Shown here piece after piece: positions 12,584 through 13,567 of a stretch of DNA of 13,567 nucleotides; the stretch's first letter is position 1; every line of letters starts with the position of its first letter. Below the pieces are notes generated by a model, which was given only the letters and a program-made list of their open reading frames with translations, did no database searches and was not told the origin of the DNA. Location of the stretch: the NCBI GenBank assembly GCA_023439605.1, contig JAEXNS010000198.1, positions 1-13,567 on the forward strand, read 5' to 3'. The translations under genes were made by a program, and so were the position numbers. This DNA is from Bacillota bacterium (GTDB taxonomy: Bacteria; Bacillota; Clostridia; Oscillospirales; Ruminococcaceae).

Positions 12584-13567
12584 TTACTCCTCTATTTTAA
12601 CCTTACACGACTTATCATAAAAAGCAATACCATATTTCATAACTTTTTGATAACCATCGTTTTTTAGTTCTGATTCATAATTTTTATCCGCTATTTGATT
12701 TAAAGCCTCGTCGCATTTAGTAACCATATCATTGAACTTACTTGCAACTTTTATTTCTATTACAACTGCTAACTCTCGCTCTCTTCGTTCTAAAACAAAA
12801 ATATCACTTCTACCATTTCCAGTTTCTCTATTTGACTTAACTGAATAATTATAAAATCCTGAAAGCAAACCTACTAAAAATCCATGATAAAAGTTTTCTT
12901 TTGTATCATAGTAGCTTATTGATCTTTGTAACCAATCAGATAAAATACTTTTAAACTTGTCGACGTCACCTTTTAACATAGCTTTAAACAAATCATCTCT
13001 GCTTATTGCTCGTATATTTTCGTTCATCCATTCCATGATTTTATTTTTGTATATACTTAAAACTTCTAAGTTTGGTACTACCATTTCATATTGTATATGT
13101 ACTCCGTCAAGCCTTTGAGAGATTGTTTTTAAGTATCCTGTAAAAAGCAAGAAACTCCAAATATAATCACTATTTATATTTACGTTTTCATATGTTATGT
13201 CTTCATATATTATTTTTTCTATGCTACCACCGTTTATAAGTAGCTCTATTTTTTCTCTAGTATCGCTATCGCCTTTTGAAATCAAGTCCTTTATTATGCT
13301 GTTTGAACTAGTGTTGCTCCAATACGGTTTGGGGAAGCTAGTATTATCATAACTTACCGCCTGTACATATTTTATTACGCTCCAAGGATTATATATTTCA
13401 GTTTTCCCAAACATATATCCGTTATACCATTCTTTTATTTCGCTAAATTTATTTTCTATCTTATAGTATTTTATCATATCTAAAACTTCTAATTCAGTAA
13501 ATCCAAAATTATCAGAAAAAAGACTTTCTGTAATAGGGTATATATTTAAGTTGTTTAATCCAGTGAA
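12584..13567 (-). CDS. AAA-ATPase-like / PD-(D/E)XK nuclease-like protein, 5' part outside the window
   Basis: The frame stays open to the window edge: 30 codons upstream of the ATG at 13477 continue without a stop and read FTGLNNLNIYP, then DNFGFTELEVL. These are conserved phrases of the AAA-ATPase-like family (PF09820 type). The true start and the Walker motifs therefore lie beyond 13567. Next come WYNGYMFG and IYNPWSV (residues 17-34 counted from ATG 13477), YWSNTSSNSII, and a C-terminal PD-(D/E)XK_9/DUF1703-type domain. That domain has GRSD225 and E241IK243, the expected D and ExK residues. The family is common in Bacteroidota and gut Clostridia with no agreed role. Composite repeat C begins about 8 bases after its stop codon, followed by a terminator. 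It is a second ATPase-plus-nuclease-like gene in this window, unrelated in detail to the one at 3994. Confidence 0.92.
   Translation of the reverse strand, partial: FTGLNNLNIYPITESLFSDNFGFTELEVLDMIKYYKIENKFSEIKEWYNGYMFGKTEIYNPWSVIKYVQAVSYDNTSFPKPYWSNTSSNSIIKDLISKGDSDTREKIELLINGGSIEKIIYEDITYENVNINSDYIWSFLLFTGYLKTISQRLDGVHIQYEMVVPNLEVLSIYKNKIMEWMNENIRAISRDDLFKAMLKGDVDKFKSILSDWLQRSISYYDTKENFYHGFLVGLLSGFYNYSVKSNRETGNGRSDIFVLERRERELAVVIEIKVASKFNDMVTKCDEALNQIADKNYESELKNDGYQKVMKYGIAFYDKSCKVKIEE

Overview
The window reads as a chromosomal segment of a low-GC Gram-positive (Bacillota, Clostridia-like) anaerobe. The signs are strong AT bias, GGAGG-type ribosome binding sites, consensus sigma-A promoters, a TPP riboswitch working by transcription termination, a lipoprotein signal, and a secreted BspA-type leucine-rich repeat protein ending in a type I dockerin. 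Dockerins together with tandem type IV pilin genes recall Ruminococcaceae (Ruminococcus albus has adjacent pilA1/pilA2), but the family assignment is inference.

Layout, left to right. (1) 1-927: a minus-strand lipoprotein gene with a terminator. (2) 977-3827: a minus-strand thiamine (HMP branch) operon made of promoter, TPP riboswitch, terminator, thiC and thiD. It is interrupted twice by small non-coding repeat elements. (3) 3868-5469: a third repeat copy, then a minus-strand ATPase gene (ATPase_2 plus DUF234/PD-(D/E)XK-like C-terminus) whose consensus promoter is overlapped by a large nested palindrome. (4) 5533-6960: a plus-strand class II tRNA nucleotidyltransferase gene with promoter and bidirectional terminator. 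(5) 6974-10243: a minus-strand 1056-residue LRR-dockerin surface protein with its own consensus promoter. (6) 10496-11864: two tandem minus-strand type IV pilin-like genes, each followed by a hairpin, driven by a consensus promoter with a long leader. (7) 11865-13567: a non-coding stretch with hairpins and a fourth, composite repeat copy, then the 3' part of an AAA-ATPase-like/PD-(D/E)XK gene running off the right edge.

The most unusual content is a two-tier family of non-coding repeats. An outer element of about 133 bp occurs four times (A 1783-1915, B 3260-3621, C about 12203-12576, D about 3868-3993 reversed). It has short terminal inverted repeats and a GC-rich hairpin standing out in AT-rich DNA. 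In A the ends are flanked by an 8-bp direct repeat that includes the thiC stop codon. In B and C a second, 218-bp element sits at the same point of the outer element. It has 16-bp terminal inverted repeats and is a chain of at least six consecutive hairpins. The two inner copies have the same length but lie in opposite orientations, while the outer repeat keeps one orientation. No transposase is present, so both tiers look like non-autonomous elements mobilised in trans or structured repeats of unknown role.

The likely biology: thiC and thiD make HMP-pyrophosphate for thiamine under TPP control. The pilins and the dockerin-bearing LRR protein together suggest a surface adhesion region. The two ATPase/nuclease-like genes belong to families common in gut bacteria with no settled function.
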